Of a stretch of 64,000 nucleotides of DNA, positions 36,829 through 45,800 are shown in pieces (within the stretch, counting starts at the first letter, position 1; every line of letters starts with the position of its first letter). Source of the DNA: Anaerotalea alkaliphila. Lineage in GTDB: Bacteria > Bacillota > Clostridia > Lachnospirales > Vallitaleaceae. The notes beneath the pieces were generated by a model. It worked only from the letters and a program-made list of their open reading frames with translations. It was not told the origin of the DNA and did not search any database. The stretch lies in NCBI RefSeq assembly GCF_010179735.1, contig NZ_JAAEEH010000005.1, positions 1-64,000 of the forward strand, read 5' to 3'. A program made the translations under genes and the position numbers.

Positions 36829-37890
36829 ATGAAAAGAACAATTGCACTGGGACTGACACTGGTGTTGATGCTGGCTGCCTTGTCGGGCTGCGCGGGAAAA
36901 GGCGCGGATGAGGTGGTCATGCGCATCGACGGCACGGAAATAATGAAGAACGAAGTGGACTTCTATCTGCGGCAGGTGGAGGGCATGTACGAGCAGACTT
37001 TCGGTCCGGACATCTGGGACATGGAAGTGGAAGAGGGAAAAACCTTGGAGCAGGCAACGCTGGAAGGCATCAAGGATACGGTCATCAGAAGCAACATCCT
37101 TGTGGTGAAGGCCCAGGAAATGGACCTGGCACCCACGGCGGAGGAACAGACTTCCATCGATGCGGAAGCGAAGCAGTATTTCGAGAGCATGGATGCCGCA
37201 TTCATAAAGGACAACCAGATCACATTGGACCTTGTCAAGAAGATGTTCCTGTCCGAATTCCTCAGCAACAAGGTGTACCAGGAGGCGACAAAGGACTTGG
37301 AGATCGACCAGGATCTGGTGGAAGATACGCTGGCTATGGACACAACCTACCAAGGCATCCTGGAGGATGGAGCGGAGAACTACAACCGGACGGTCAGGGC
37401 CCAGCACATCCTGATCAAGACGGTGGACGATTCCTTCAATCCCCTGGGGGAGGCCGAGGCCGCAGAAGCCAAAGCCAAGGCGGAAGAGGTCCTTGCCAAG
37501 GCCAAGGCGGGAGAGGACTTCGCCGCATTGGTGCAGGAGTATTCCCAGGACACGGCCTCCTTGGAGTCGGATGGGGAATTGACCTTCGGAAGGTCGGAGA
37601 TGGTTCCAGAGTTCGAACAGGCTGCCTACAGCATGCAGTTGGGGGAAATCAGGGGACTGGTGGAGACGACCTATGGTTACCATATCCTGAAGCTGAACGA
37701 GGTGATCCCCGCCACAGCGGAGGGCGTGAAGAGCGCTGAAGACCAGTTGGCACAAATCAGGACATCCGCGGAAGACAACCAGAAGCGCCAGGCGTTCAAT
37801 GAAATCCTGGAAGGCTGGGTGGAGGAGTCCATCGTGGAGCTGGACCAGAAGGTTTGGGACAAGGTGAAGGTCCAGCGTTCCAAAAGCTGA
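36829..37890 (+). CDS. PrsA-like foldase lipoprotein (parvulin-type prolyl isomerase)
   Basis: A 353-residue lipoprotein. The signal peptide ends in a lipobox LSGC with Cys21 as the lipid site. A SurA-N-like helical part follows, then a parvulin domain (~190-300: RAQHILIKT, AKAKAGEDFAALVQEYSQD, GELTFGRSEMVPEFEQAAY, TTYGYHILKL). It should fold exported proteins on the outer face of the membrane. I start at ATG after AAGGAG, since an upstream in-frame extension of 28 codons would destroy the signal peptide. Confidence 0.87.
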   Translation: MKRTIALGLTLVLMLAALSGCAGKGADEVVMRIDGTEIMKNEVDFYLRQVEGMYEQTFGPDIWDMEVEEGKTLEQATLEGIKDTVIRSNILVVKAQEMDLAPTAEEQTSIDAEAKQYFESMDAAFIKDNQITLDLVKKMFLSEFLSNKVYQEATKDLEIDQDLVEDTLAMDTTYQGILEDGAENYNRTVRAQHILIKTVDDSFNPLGEAEAAEAKAKAEEVLAKAKAGEDFAALVQEYSQDTASLESDGELTFGRSEMVPEFEQAAYSMQLGEIRGLVETTYGYHILKLNEVIPATAEGVKSAEDQLAQIRTSAEDNQKRQAFNEILEGWVEESIVELDQKVWDKVKVQRSKS

Positions 37891-37909
37891 TGTGGAAGAT
37901 TGAAATTTG

Positions 37910-37940
37910 CAAGCCATGGCGAAGCCATGGCTTGTTCCTA
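37910..37940 (+). terminator. Hairpin terminator between prsA-like gene and ABC exporter
   Basis: CAAGCCATGGC pairs with GCCATGGCTTG around GAA, followed by TTCCTAT. The T-run is short, so readthrough into the exporter genes is likely. Confidence 0.6.
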
Positions 37941-37955
37941 TAAGAGAGGTGCGGC

Positions 37956-39698
37956 ATGGGACGGATTCTCCGGATGATGAAAAGGTATTGGGCATATTAT
38001 GCCCTAGGATTCACGGTGATGGGGGTCAGCATCTTTTTGGACATGGTCAACCCGGTGGTGGTGGGACGCCTCATCGATGAGGTCATTGTCGCCAGGGATA
38101 GGGGAGTCTTCCCCACACTGGTACTCTGGATGGCAGGGATCGCCCTGGGAAGGTCGGTCCTGGTCTACGTGAAGGAATTGAGCTTCGATTATGGCGGCGC
38201 CCTGATGGTCGGGCGGATCCGGCAAGAACTATTCGACCACATCCAGGGACTGAGCTACTCCTTTTTCGACGAGAAGAACACCGGGGAACTGATGGCCCGG
38301 GTGAAGGACGATGCGGAAAAGATCTGGTTCGCCTCCAGTTTCGGAATCATGCTGGGGGTGGAGGCGCTGGCCACACTGGTGGTGGCGACGGTCCTGATGT
38401 TCAGGATCAGCCCCAGACTGTCCATCCTCGCGCTGGTGGCCATTCCCCTGCTGGGGGGACTGGCTTGGGCCTTGGAAAGGACCATCGGAGCGGTCTATGG
38501 GGAAATCAGCGAAAAGAACGCCCAGCTCAACGCCATCGCTCAGGAGAACATCGCCGGGGTCAGGCTGGTGAAAGCATTCGGCAGGGAGAAGCATGAGATC
38601 GCCAAATTCCTGTCCCACAACGAGGGGTACTATGACTTGAACCTGAAGCAGGCCAGGATCTGGAGCCGCTTCTATCCGAAAATCGAGGGTCTTTCAGGCA
38701 TCCTTCCGATCCTGGTCATCACTTTGGGAGGTGTGCTGGTGGTGGGAGAGACCCTTAGCATCGGCACCCTGGTGAAGTTCTCCAGCTACATGTATCTTGT
38801 GGTGTGGCCCATGCGGATGGTGGGATGGATCACGAACACCCTGGCGGAAGCTGTGGCCTCCGCCAGAAAGATAGAGGAGGTGCACGGGTATGCGCCGACC
38901 ATAAGGAACCCGGAGGCACCGGTGAAGCTGCGTGATTTTTCCGGAGAGGTCAGTTTCGAGGATGTGTCCCTGGAGCTGGGAGGTACCCAGGTGCTGGAAG
39001 GGGTTTCCTTCCGGTTGGGGCCGGGGAAGACGTTGGGCATCATCGGGAGCACCGGTTCCGGAAAGAGCTCCATCGTGAACCTGCTCAGCCGGTTCGTCGA
39101 CTGCACCGGAGGGTCGGTCACCTTCGATGGGGTGGACATCCGCAAGCTGGACCTCAAGAACCTCCGGGAACAGGTGGCTGTGGTCATGCAGGAGGTGTTC
39201 CTGTTCTCGGATACCATCGAAGAGAATATCCGCCTGGGGAACAGGGAAGAGGCCGGATGGGAGGCCCTCCAGCCGGTTGCGGCCATTGCCCAGGCCCATG
39301 AATTCATCGCCAGGATGGAACACCAGCAGGAGACCGTCATCGGGGAAAAGGGGATCGGGCTTTCGGGAGGACAGAAACAGCGCATCGGCATCGCAAGGGC
39401 CCTGGCGAAGAAGTCCAAGGTACTGGTTCTGGACGACGCCACCTCTTCCCTGGACATGGAGACGGAGCATCGGATCCAGAAAGAGGTCGAACGGCTGGAA
39501 GGGGTGGGAAAGATCATCATCGCCCACCGGATTTCAGCGGTGCGCAGGGCGGATGAGATCCTGGTGCTGGAGAAGGGTAGGGTTGTGGAGAGGGGTACCC
39601 ACCAGGAGCTGATGGATCAAAGGGGAAGGTACTGCGAAACCTTCCGGGAACAATATGAGGAGGCCATGTATGCCGATCAACACCTTCAAAGAAGATGA
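37956..39698 (+). CDS. ABC exporter half, degenerate-site partner
   Basis: A 580-residue half-transporter: six membrane helices (residues ~1-310) joined to an ATPase domain. Walker A GSTGSGKSS, signature LSGGQKQRIGIARAL and Walker B VLVLDDATSSLD are present. The residue after Walker B is Asp where the catalytic Glu is expected, which is the mark of the degenerate subunit in heterodimeric exporters such as TM287/288 and LmrCD. It overlaps its partner gene by 29 bases. The substrate (drug, lipid or peptide) is not evident. Confidence 0.88.
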   Translation: MGRILRMMKRYWAYYALGFTVMGVSIFLDMVNPVVVGRLIDEVIVARDRGVFPTLVLWMAGIALGRSVLVYVKELSFDYGGALMVGRIRQELFDHIQGLSYSFFDEKNTGELMARVKDDAEKIWFASSFGIMLGVEALATLVVATVLMFRISPRLSILALVAIPLLGGLAWALERTIGAVYGEISEKNAQLNAIAQENIAGVRLVKAFGREKHEIAKFLSHNEGYYDLNLKQARIWSRFYPKIEGLSGILPILVITLGGVLVVGETLSIGTLVKFSSYMYLVVWPMRMVGWITNTLAEAVASARKIEEVHGYAPTIRNPEAPVKLRDFSGEVSFEDVSLELGGTQVLEGVSFRLGPGKTLGIIGSTGSGKSSIVNLLSRFVDCTGGSVTFDGVDIRKLDLKNLREQVAVVMQEVFLFSDTIEENIRLGNREEAGWEALQPVAAIAQAHEFIARMEHQQETVIGEKGIGLSGGQKQRIGIARALAKKSKVLVLDDATSSLDMETEHRIQKEVERLEGVGKIIIAHRISAVRRADEILVLEKGRVVERGTHQELMDQRGRYCETFREQYEEAMYADQHLQRR

Positions 39699-41445
39699 AA
39701 GCACCCGGCAGGTGCTCAAAATCCATACGCTGTTGCGGCTCTTCGCCTACATGCTCAAGTACAGGAAGGAAATCCTGCAGGTGCTGGGGCTGATGCTGGT
39801 GGTGATTGCCGTGGGGACCGTGAATCCGCTGCTGCTGAAGGTCTCCATCGACGACAAGATCGCAAAGGGGGATGTGCCCGGTCTGCTTGGAATCCTCCTG
39901 CTTGCCTTGCTTTTGAACGGAATTTCCATGCTGTGCGTCCGGGAGAGGATCCTGCGGATGAGCAGGGTGTCCAACCTGGTGCTGATGGAGATCCGACAGG
40001 AGCTCTACGTCCATATCCAGAGGCTTTCGTTCAATTTCTTCGACAACCGTCCGGTGGGCAAGATCCTATCCCGTGTCATCGGGGACGTGAATTCCCTGAA
40101 GGACATCCTGACCAACAGCGTCGTCACCCTCCTTCCCGACCTGGCCACCGTTGTGGTGGTGCTGGGGGTCATGCTGGCCTTGAACTACCGGTTGGCGGTG
40201 GCCGCATTGGCCATGCTCCCTTTCCTGGTGCTGGGAATGGCGAACGTGGAAATCAGGGCGCACAAGAAATGGCAGACCTTCCGCCAGAAGAACTCCAATC
40301 TGAGCGCCTTCACCCATGAGGATTTTTCAGGGATCCGAGTGGTCCAGGGCTATACCGCAGAGGAGAAGACCAGCCGCACTTTCGGGGTCCTGCAGCAGGA
40401 AGTGAAGGACTCCTTCATAGCCGCCTCCCGGCTGAACGACCTGTTCTGGCCCATGGTGGAAATCTCCTGGGGCGTGGGGACCATCCTAGTCTTCGTGCTG
40501 GGCGTGGGGATGCTGGATTCAGGAGAGGTGACGGTGGGGTTGCTGGTGGCGTTTACGACCTACATCGCCATGTTCTGGCAACCCATCATGAACCTGAGCA
40601 ATTTCTACAACCAGCTGGTGACCAATCTGGCGGGTGCGGAAAGGATCTTCGAAATCCTGGATTTGAAACCGGACCTGCAGGACGGTCCGGAAGCCGAAGA
40701 GCTTCCGGAAATCCGGGGGGAAGTGGAGTTCGAGGGAGTGGATTTTTCCTACGACGGGCGGGAGCAGGTGCTTGAGGAGGTCCATTTCCATGTGCGTCCG
40801 GGGGAGACGGTGGCGCTGGTGGGTCCTACGGGAGCCGGAAAGACAACCATCGTGAACCTCATCGGCCGGTTCTATGATGTGGACAAGGGTACCATCCGGA
40901 TCGATGGAAGGGACATCCGGACAGTGACCATGGAAAGCCTGCGCAGGCAGATGGGAATCATGACCCAGGACAACTTCCTTTTTTCCGGAACCGTGGAGGA
41001 AAACATCCGTTATGGGAAGCTGGACGCCACCCGGGAGGAGGTGGAAGAAGCGGCCAAAGCGGTCCATGCCCATGGGTTCATCCAGGAGCTCCCCCAGGGG
41101 TACGGGACCCTGGTGAACGAACGGGGCACGGGATTGTCCGGGGGTCAGCGGCAGCTGATCGCCTTCGCCAGGACCATGATTGCACGGCCAAGGCTCCTGG
41201 TGCTGGATGAGGCCACCTCCAGCATCGACACGAGCACGGAACGGATGGTCCAGGAAGGCATCGCCCGGCTGCTGGAGGGGCGTACCGCCTTTGTGGTTGC
41301 CCACAGGTTGTCCACCATACAAAAAGCCCACAGGATCCTTTTCGTGGACGGAAAGAACATTCTGGAGGATGGAAGCCATCGGGAACTGATGGATCGGCAG
41401 GGACGCTACTACGACCTCTACATGTCCCAGTTCAAATGGATGTGA
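39670..41445 (+). CDS. ABC exporter half, catalytic partner
   Basis: A 591-residue half-transporter with six helices (~15-330) and an ATPase domain: Walker A GPTGAGKTT, signature LSGGQRQLIAFARTM and Walker B LLVLDEATSSID with a normal catalytic Glu, then the switch His in VVAHRLST. I start at the ATG six bases after AGGAGG; an ATG five codons upstream is inside that site. Its 3' end overlaps the oppositely oriented hydrolase gene by 28 bases. Confidence 0.9.
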   Translation: MPINTFKEDESTRQVLKIHTLLRLFAYMLKYRKEILQVLGLMLVVIAVGTVNPLLLKVSIDDKIAKGDVPGLLGILLLALLLNGISMLCVRERILRMSRVSNLVLMEIRQELYVHIQRLSFNFFDNRPVGKILSRVIGDVNSLKDILTNSVVTLLPDLATVVVVLGVMLALNYRLAVAALAMLPFLVLGMANVEIRAHKKWQTFRQKNSNLSAFTHEDFSGIRVVQGYTAEEKTSRTFGVLQQEVKDSFIAASRLNDLFWPMVEISWGVGTILVFVLGVGMLDSGEVTVGLLVAFTTYIAMFWQPIMNLSNFYNQLVTNLAGAERIFEILDLKPDLQDGPEAEELPEIRGEVEFEGVDFSYDGREQVLEEVHFHVRPGETVALVGPTGAGKTTIVNLIGRFYDVDKGTIRIDGRDIRTVTMESLRRQMGIMTQDNFLFSGTVEENIRYGKLDATREEVEEAAKAVHAHGFIQELPQGYGTLVNERGTGLSGGQRQLIAFARTMIARPRLLVLDEATSSIDTSTERMVQEGIARLLEGRTAFVVAHRLSTIQKAHRILFVDGKNILEDGSHRELMDRQGRYYDLYMSQFKWM

Positions 41446-42158
41446 AATTCCTCCTCCCGATGGAGGAGGGCATGGAGGCCGGGATGGGCCTGGAAATGGC
41501 CGCCCCTCTCCAGCCAGTGGAAAATCCGTGTGTCTTCACCGAAGTGCATGGGGAAAATGTGGGTTCCCGCATCGGCCACATGGGCCAGGAAATACTTTAG
41601 GTTCCAGTCGTAGGCAGGTCCCAGGCGGGGATCCACCGGCAGGAAGGCCAGATGGAGGGGGCGTCCCGCCAGATGCGACCCTAGGAGCGCCATTTCCCGC
41701 TTGTATCGTTCTGCCATGTCCCGGTTCCAGGCCTCCGCCTCCCCTTCCCAGTGCCACCAGTTCAGGTCGCCTGCGAAGTAGAGTAGGATGCCGGAAATCT
41801 CCACAAGGAAAGCCACCCCTTCGTCATTGGACCGGAGGGTCCGGATCAAAATGCCGTCCAGCTCCAGGGACTGGTGGGGCCCCAGACGGTGGGTCCGGGC
41901 ACCGGCTGGAATGTCCTCCGGAGGGATGTCGTCCGAAAGCACATAGGCCAGGCCCGGATGCTGGAGGCGCCACTGGAAGATGGAGGGGTCGAAATGGTCG
42001 TGGTGCCGATGGGAGGAAAACACATAGGTGGGGGTGCGGGGATCCAATGCGGGAGGCCGGCTGCCGGGGGAATCCTTGAAGTAGTCGAACACAAGGCATC
42101 TTCCGCCCAAATGGACGAGGAAGCCGCTGTGGAACAGGTATTGGATCTTGCATTCCAT
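41418..42158 (-). CDS. Metallo-beta-lactamase-fold hydrolase (UlaG-like)
   Basis: A 246-residue protein. The metal motif SSHRHHDHFDP gives HxHxDH, a later aspartate lies in YFAGDLNWWHWEGE and a last His in IFPMHFGEDTRIF. The substrate is unknown; relatives include L-ascorbate-6-P lactonase and phosphodiesterases. I start at the ATG behind AGGAGAAA; an in-frame ATG 16 codons upstream would put the start next to the opposite-strand promoter. The stop codon lies inside the ABC exporter gene. Confidence 0.78.
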   Translation of the reverse strand: MECKIQYLFHSGFLVHLGGRCLVFDYFKDSPGSRPPALDPRTPTYVFSSHRHHDHFDPSIFQWRLQHPGLAYVLSDDIPPEDIPAGARTHRLGPHQSLELDGILIRTLRSNDEGVAFLVEISGILLYFAGDLNWWHWEGEAEAWNRDMAERYKREMALLGSHLAGRPLHLAFLPVDPRLGPAYDWNLKYFLAHVADAGTHIFPMHFGEDTRIFHWLERGGHFQAHPGLHALLHREEEFHIHLNWDM

Positions 42159-42190
42159 GGAAATTTCTCCTTTCGCGGGAAGGGGATCTG

Positions 42191-42199
42191 TGGTATAAT
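42191..42199 (+). promoter_or_regulatory. Extended -10 promoter of queT
   Basis: TGGTATAAT within TCTGTGGTATAATCGG matches the extended -10 of the tRNA and rpsF promoters; the -35 region 17 bases upstream (TTTCGC) is poor. The transcript would have a leader of about 130 bases. Confidence 0.6.
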
Positions 42200-42231
42200 C
42201 GGTCACTGACAGTTCGAAACCATCCTGTCAC

Positions 42232-42262
42232 ACGCGAAAGCGTGCGTTGCACGCTTTCGCGT
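42232..42262 (+). repeat. 14-bp GC-rich palindrome in the queT leader
   Basis: ACGCGAAAGCGTGC pairs perfectly with its complement around GTT. The inner 21 bases (AAAGCGTGC..GCACGCTTT) recur with few changes before proS and, as a terminator, near 20545. No T-run follows here, so it is not a terminator in this place. Confidence 0.75.
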
Positions 42263-42264
42263 AG

Positions 42265-42310
42265 AGGAGGAAAATTTGGTCCCAAGCAAGCTTGGACGAA
42301 TTTTCCTCCT
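42265..42310 (+). promoter_or_regulatory. Long hairpin in the queT leader with anti-ribosome-binding-site arm
   Basis: AGGAGGAAAATT pairs perfectly with AATTTTCCTCCT; inside it GTCC.AAG pairs with CTT.GGAC. The 3' arm TTTCCTCC can pair instead with GGAGGAAA, the queT ribosome-binding site at 42326-42333. The two pairings exclude each other. The left arm also looks like a ribosome-binding site and could start a 12-codon peptide at TTG 42276 ending at 42314. Bases 42269-42306 are a copy of a dispersed repeat (second copy 63035-63072, opposite strand). Confidence 0.55.
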
Positions 42311-42336
42311 TTAAAACAAAACTATGGAGGAAAGAA

Positions 42337-42819
42337 ATGAAAAAGAAATCCAATTACGTTGCGGATGCAGGGGTCATCGCAGCCCTGTATGTGGTGCTGG
42401 TGCTGGTGTTCGCACCCATCAGCTTCGGTCCGGTGCAGTTCCGTGTGGCGGAAGCCTTGACGGTCCTGCCCTTCTTCACGCCGGCGGCGATTCCCGGCCT
42501 GTTCGTAGGCTGTCTGGCAGCCAATTTCCTGGGAGGGGCCGTCCTCTGGGACACCCTTTTCGGAAGCCTGGCCACCCTGCTGGCGGCCTACCTCTCCTAC
42601 AGGCTGCGCGCCAACAAGTGGCTGGTGCCCGTACCGCCGGTGGTCGTGAACGCAGTGGTGGTGGGGTTGATCATCCGCTATGCCTATGGGGCGCCGGAAG
42701 CCGTTCCCTTCCTGATGGGGACGGTGTTCATCGGCCAGCTGGGAACGGCCTACGGGCTGGGCATGCTGCTGCTGCATCTGCTGCAGCCCATAAAGAACAA
42801 GATATTCAAGTCGGCATGA
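42337..42819 (+). CDS. queT: QueT-family queuosine-precursor transporter (ECF S component)
   Basis: A 160-residue membrane protein with about five to six helices. It begins YVADAGVIAALYVVLVL and carries ISFGPVQFRVAEALTVLPFF and AIPGLFVGCLAANFLGG, characteristic of the QueT family. It would bind preQ0, preQ1 or queuine and work with a shared ECF energy module not present here. Start at ATG six bases after GGAGG. Its stop overlaps the SNF2 gene on the other strand by 14 bases. Confidence 0.88.
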   Translation: MKKKSNYVADAGVIAALYVVLVLVFAPISFGPVQFRVAEALTVLPFFTPAAIPGLFVGCLAANFLGGAVLWDTLFGSLATLLAAYLSYRLRANKWLVPVPPVVVNAVVVGLIIRYAYGAPEAVPFLMGTVFIGQLGTAYGLGMLLLHLLQPIKNKIFKSA

Positions 42820-45800
42820 AGAGCTCCTTCAGCTCCTCCATCGACAGCTTCTGCAGGAAGGTCTCTCCGGGCTGGATCACAGCCCCCACGAGGGCCTTCT
42901 TTTTTTGCTGCAACGCATAGATTTTCTCTTCGATGGAACCGTGGGTGATGAGCTTGAAGACCTGGACCCGGTTCTCCTGTCCGATCCTGTACGCCCGGTC
43001 GGTGGCCTGGTCCTCCACCGCCGGATTCCACCAGGGATCGTAGTGGATGACCATGTCGGCGCCCGTCAGGTTCAAACCGGTGCCTCCGGCCCGCAGGCTG
43101 ATCAGGAACACCGGGGTATCCCCCAGGTTGAAGCTGTCCACCAGGGCCTTCCGCTCCCTGGCAGGTACGGAGCCGTCCAGGTAGGCGTATTCCACCCCCA
43201 GGTCCTCCAGTTCCCCGGCCAGGATGTCCAGCATGCTTGTGAACTGGGAGAACACCAGGAGCTTGTGGCCCGACTCCAGGGCTTCTCCCAGGATCTCCAG
43301 GAAAAGGGCCAGCTTGCCGCTGCCGCCCTCGTAGTCCTCCAGGAAGGTGGCCGGATGGCAGCAGATCTGCCGGAGGCGGGTCAGGTAGGAGAGGATCCGC
43401 ATCCGGTTCTGGGAGTTGTCCTGGGACAGTTCCCCGTCCAGGTCCTTGCGCACCTCCTCCAGATAGGAAAGGTACAGCTCCTTCTGGGGGTCCGTCATAT
43501 AGGCCAAGGACTTGGTCTCGATCTTGGGCGGCAGTTCGTGCAGCACGTCCTTCTTCAGGCGGCGGAGGAGGAAAGGCTTCACCAGCTTCTTCAGAAGCTC
43601 CAGGGCATAGGTGTCCCGGTTCGCGATGGGCTTCTCGAACTTGCCTTGGAAGTGGCGGGCGCTGCCCAGGTAGCCGGGCATCAGGAAATCCATGATGGAC
43701 CAGAGCTCCAGCAGGTTGTTCTCGATGGGGGTTCCGGTCAGGGCGAAACGGCCCCGGGCCTGGACCGCCTTCACCGCCTCGCTGGTTTTGGAGAAGGGGT
43801 TCTTGATGTGCTGGGCTTCATCCAGGATGCAGTAGGCGAACTCCAGATTCCGGTAGAGGTCCGCATCCCTGCGGATCAGAGGGTAGGAGGTGACCACGAG
43901 GTGGTGGTCGCCGTACCGTTCCATCAGCAGGTTCCGGTCCTCCTTGCTGCCCGTGACCACCAGCACCTTCATCTGGGGGGCGAACTTATGCACCTCGTCC
44001 TCCCAGTTGTAGAGGAGGGAGGTGGGCGCCACAACCAGGCTGGGCTTCCCGCCCGGGGCGTGTTCGGAAGAGAGGAAAGCCAAGGCTTGGATCGTCTTCC
44101 CCAGCCCCATGTCGTCTGCAAGGATGCCGCTGAACCCGAACCGGGCAAGGGACTTCATCCATTGGACGCCGGTTGTCTGGTAGTCCCGCAGGGATCCTGA
44201 GAAGCCGTCCTCCAGGACCACCTCTTCCGGCTGGCTGTTGTGCAGGGAGTCCAGGAAGTCCTCGTATTCCCTGGAACGGTCCACCAGTCCGGATCCCCGG
44301 CCTTCCAGGAGGGACTCCAGATATACGGCCTTGTGGAGGGAAAAACGCAGATGGGACTTGTCCAGCTGCCGGTCCTCCACCCCCAGGTCCCGGACAAAAT
44401 CGTGGAACTCCAGGAAATTGGGATCCTCCAGGGACAAAAAGGCCCCGCTCCGCATCCGGTGGAAGCGCTTCTTCTGGCGGTAGGAACGGAAGAGCCCCTT
44501 CAGCTCCTTGGGGTCCAGGTCCCCGTAATCGAAGGAAACCTCCAGCAGGGAACTGTCCGACATAGCCAGGCGGCTGCGCACGGGAGGAAAGGAGGTCCTT
44601 GCCTTCCTGAAGGCATCGGTGGCATACAACTCCACCAGGGGTTCCAGCCGGGGCAGGGTGTCCTCCAGGAAGGCATACTGGGCATCCTCCCCGTGCAGAT
44701 GATAGAAGCCGTCCTTCGGCTCGAACCCCCCCAGATGGGAAAGCACCTCCCCTTCCCGTCTCCTGTCCCGCACCACCCAGGAATCCTCCCCTCCTGCGAC
44801 ATCCTCCTGGGCGGGATTGATGGACATGTCCCCATAGAAAAACAGAAGGCGGGCGGACAGCTTCATGGCATCCCGGTCCAGGTAGAGCTTCGCCTGCAGG
44901 GGACTGTCCACAATCCGGGCACGGATTTCTTCGGGCAAGTCCACAGCCCCCATGCTTCGCAGCAGGGGGTACACGTTCTTCAGGAAATGCTCCTGCCGCT
45001 CCGGGGGGATGACCTGCTCTTCCCTGGGACGGTTGAAATACGGCGCCAAAGCCCGAAGGCTGGCCTGCTGGCCGGGAGGAACCTGGTGGATCCTGCCGTC
45101 CAGCAGCACATGGGTGTAATCCCTGGACAAGGGCAGGAGATAGGGGACGCCCGGATCGAAGCGCAGGACATCCTTGCCCCCTTGGGTGTCCCAGACCACA
45201 TGGAAGGGGAACGCCAGAGGGGCGTCGGAGCTGCTTAGGACCTCCAGCGTGGCGTTCTGCCGGAGATAGTTGTCAAGCTCCAAGGTGAAGGGTCGGTCCA
45301 TAAGATGACGCAGGAACCCGGACACCAGGGTGGGTTGGAAAAGAACCAGATGCTTGCCGTCCAGGACCTTCAAAGGGCTGCTGTAGCTGTAGCGCTCGTA
45401 GCCGGTGGAGGAAAGGGCGGCGGTCATGGCGATGGTGGAGAGGTATTCCAGAAGGCGGGTGTCCTCGGGGGAAAAGCAATGGATCCGCGGGTCGAAGGTG
45501 AAGTTCTTGCTGTACTCCAGGGGGGTGCCGGATTCCAGGGACTCGAAGAACTTCTTCATGGATTTGACGGTGTAGCGCCTTCCCTCCCCTACCTTCATGG
45601 AAATGGTGTAGACTGGAGCCAGTTCCTGCCGGACGCCCCGGTTCTGGAGACGGATGGAAAGCTCCAGGGACAGGGGTCGCCGGGGGGAGAGGGACTCCTC
45701 CACCGGAAGGAAATCGTGGAAGAGGTAGTCGGGCTTGGGTCCGTGGATGCTGGAAAGGGGGGAGGAGGGCGGATACGTGTTCTGGATCTTCACCACCCTG

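Noticed and set aside
42200-42336. Class I preQ1 riboswitch before queT
   Set aside because: Neither the loop nor the A-rich 3' tail of the class I aptamer is present; classes II and III could not be excluded by eye.
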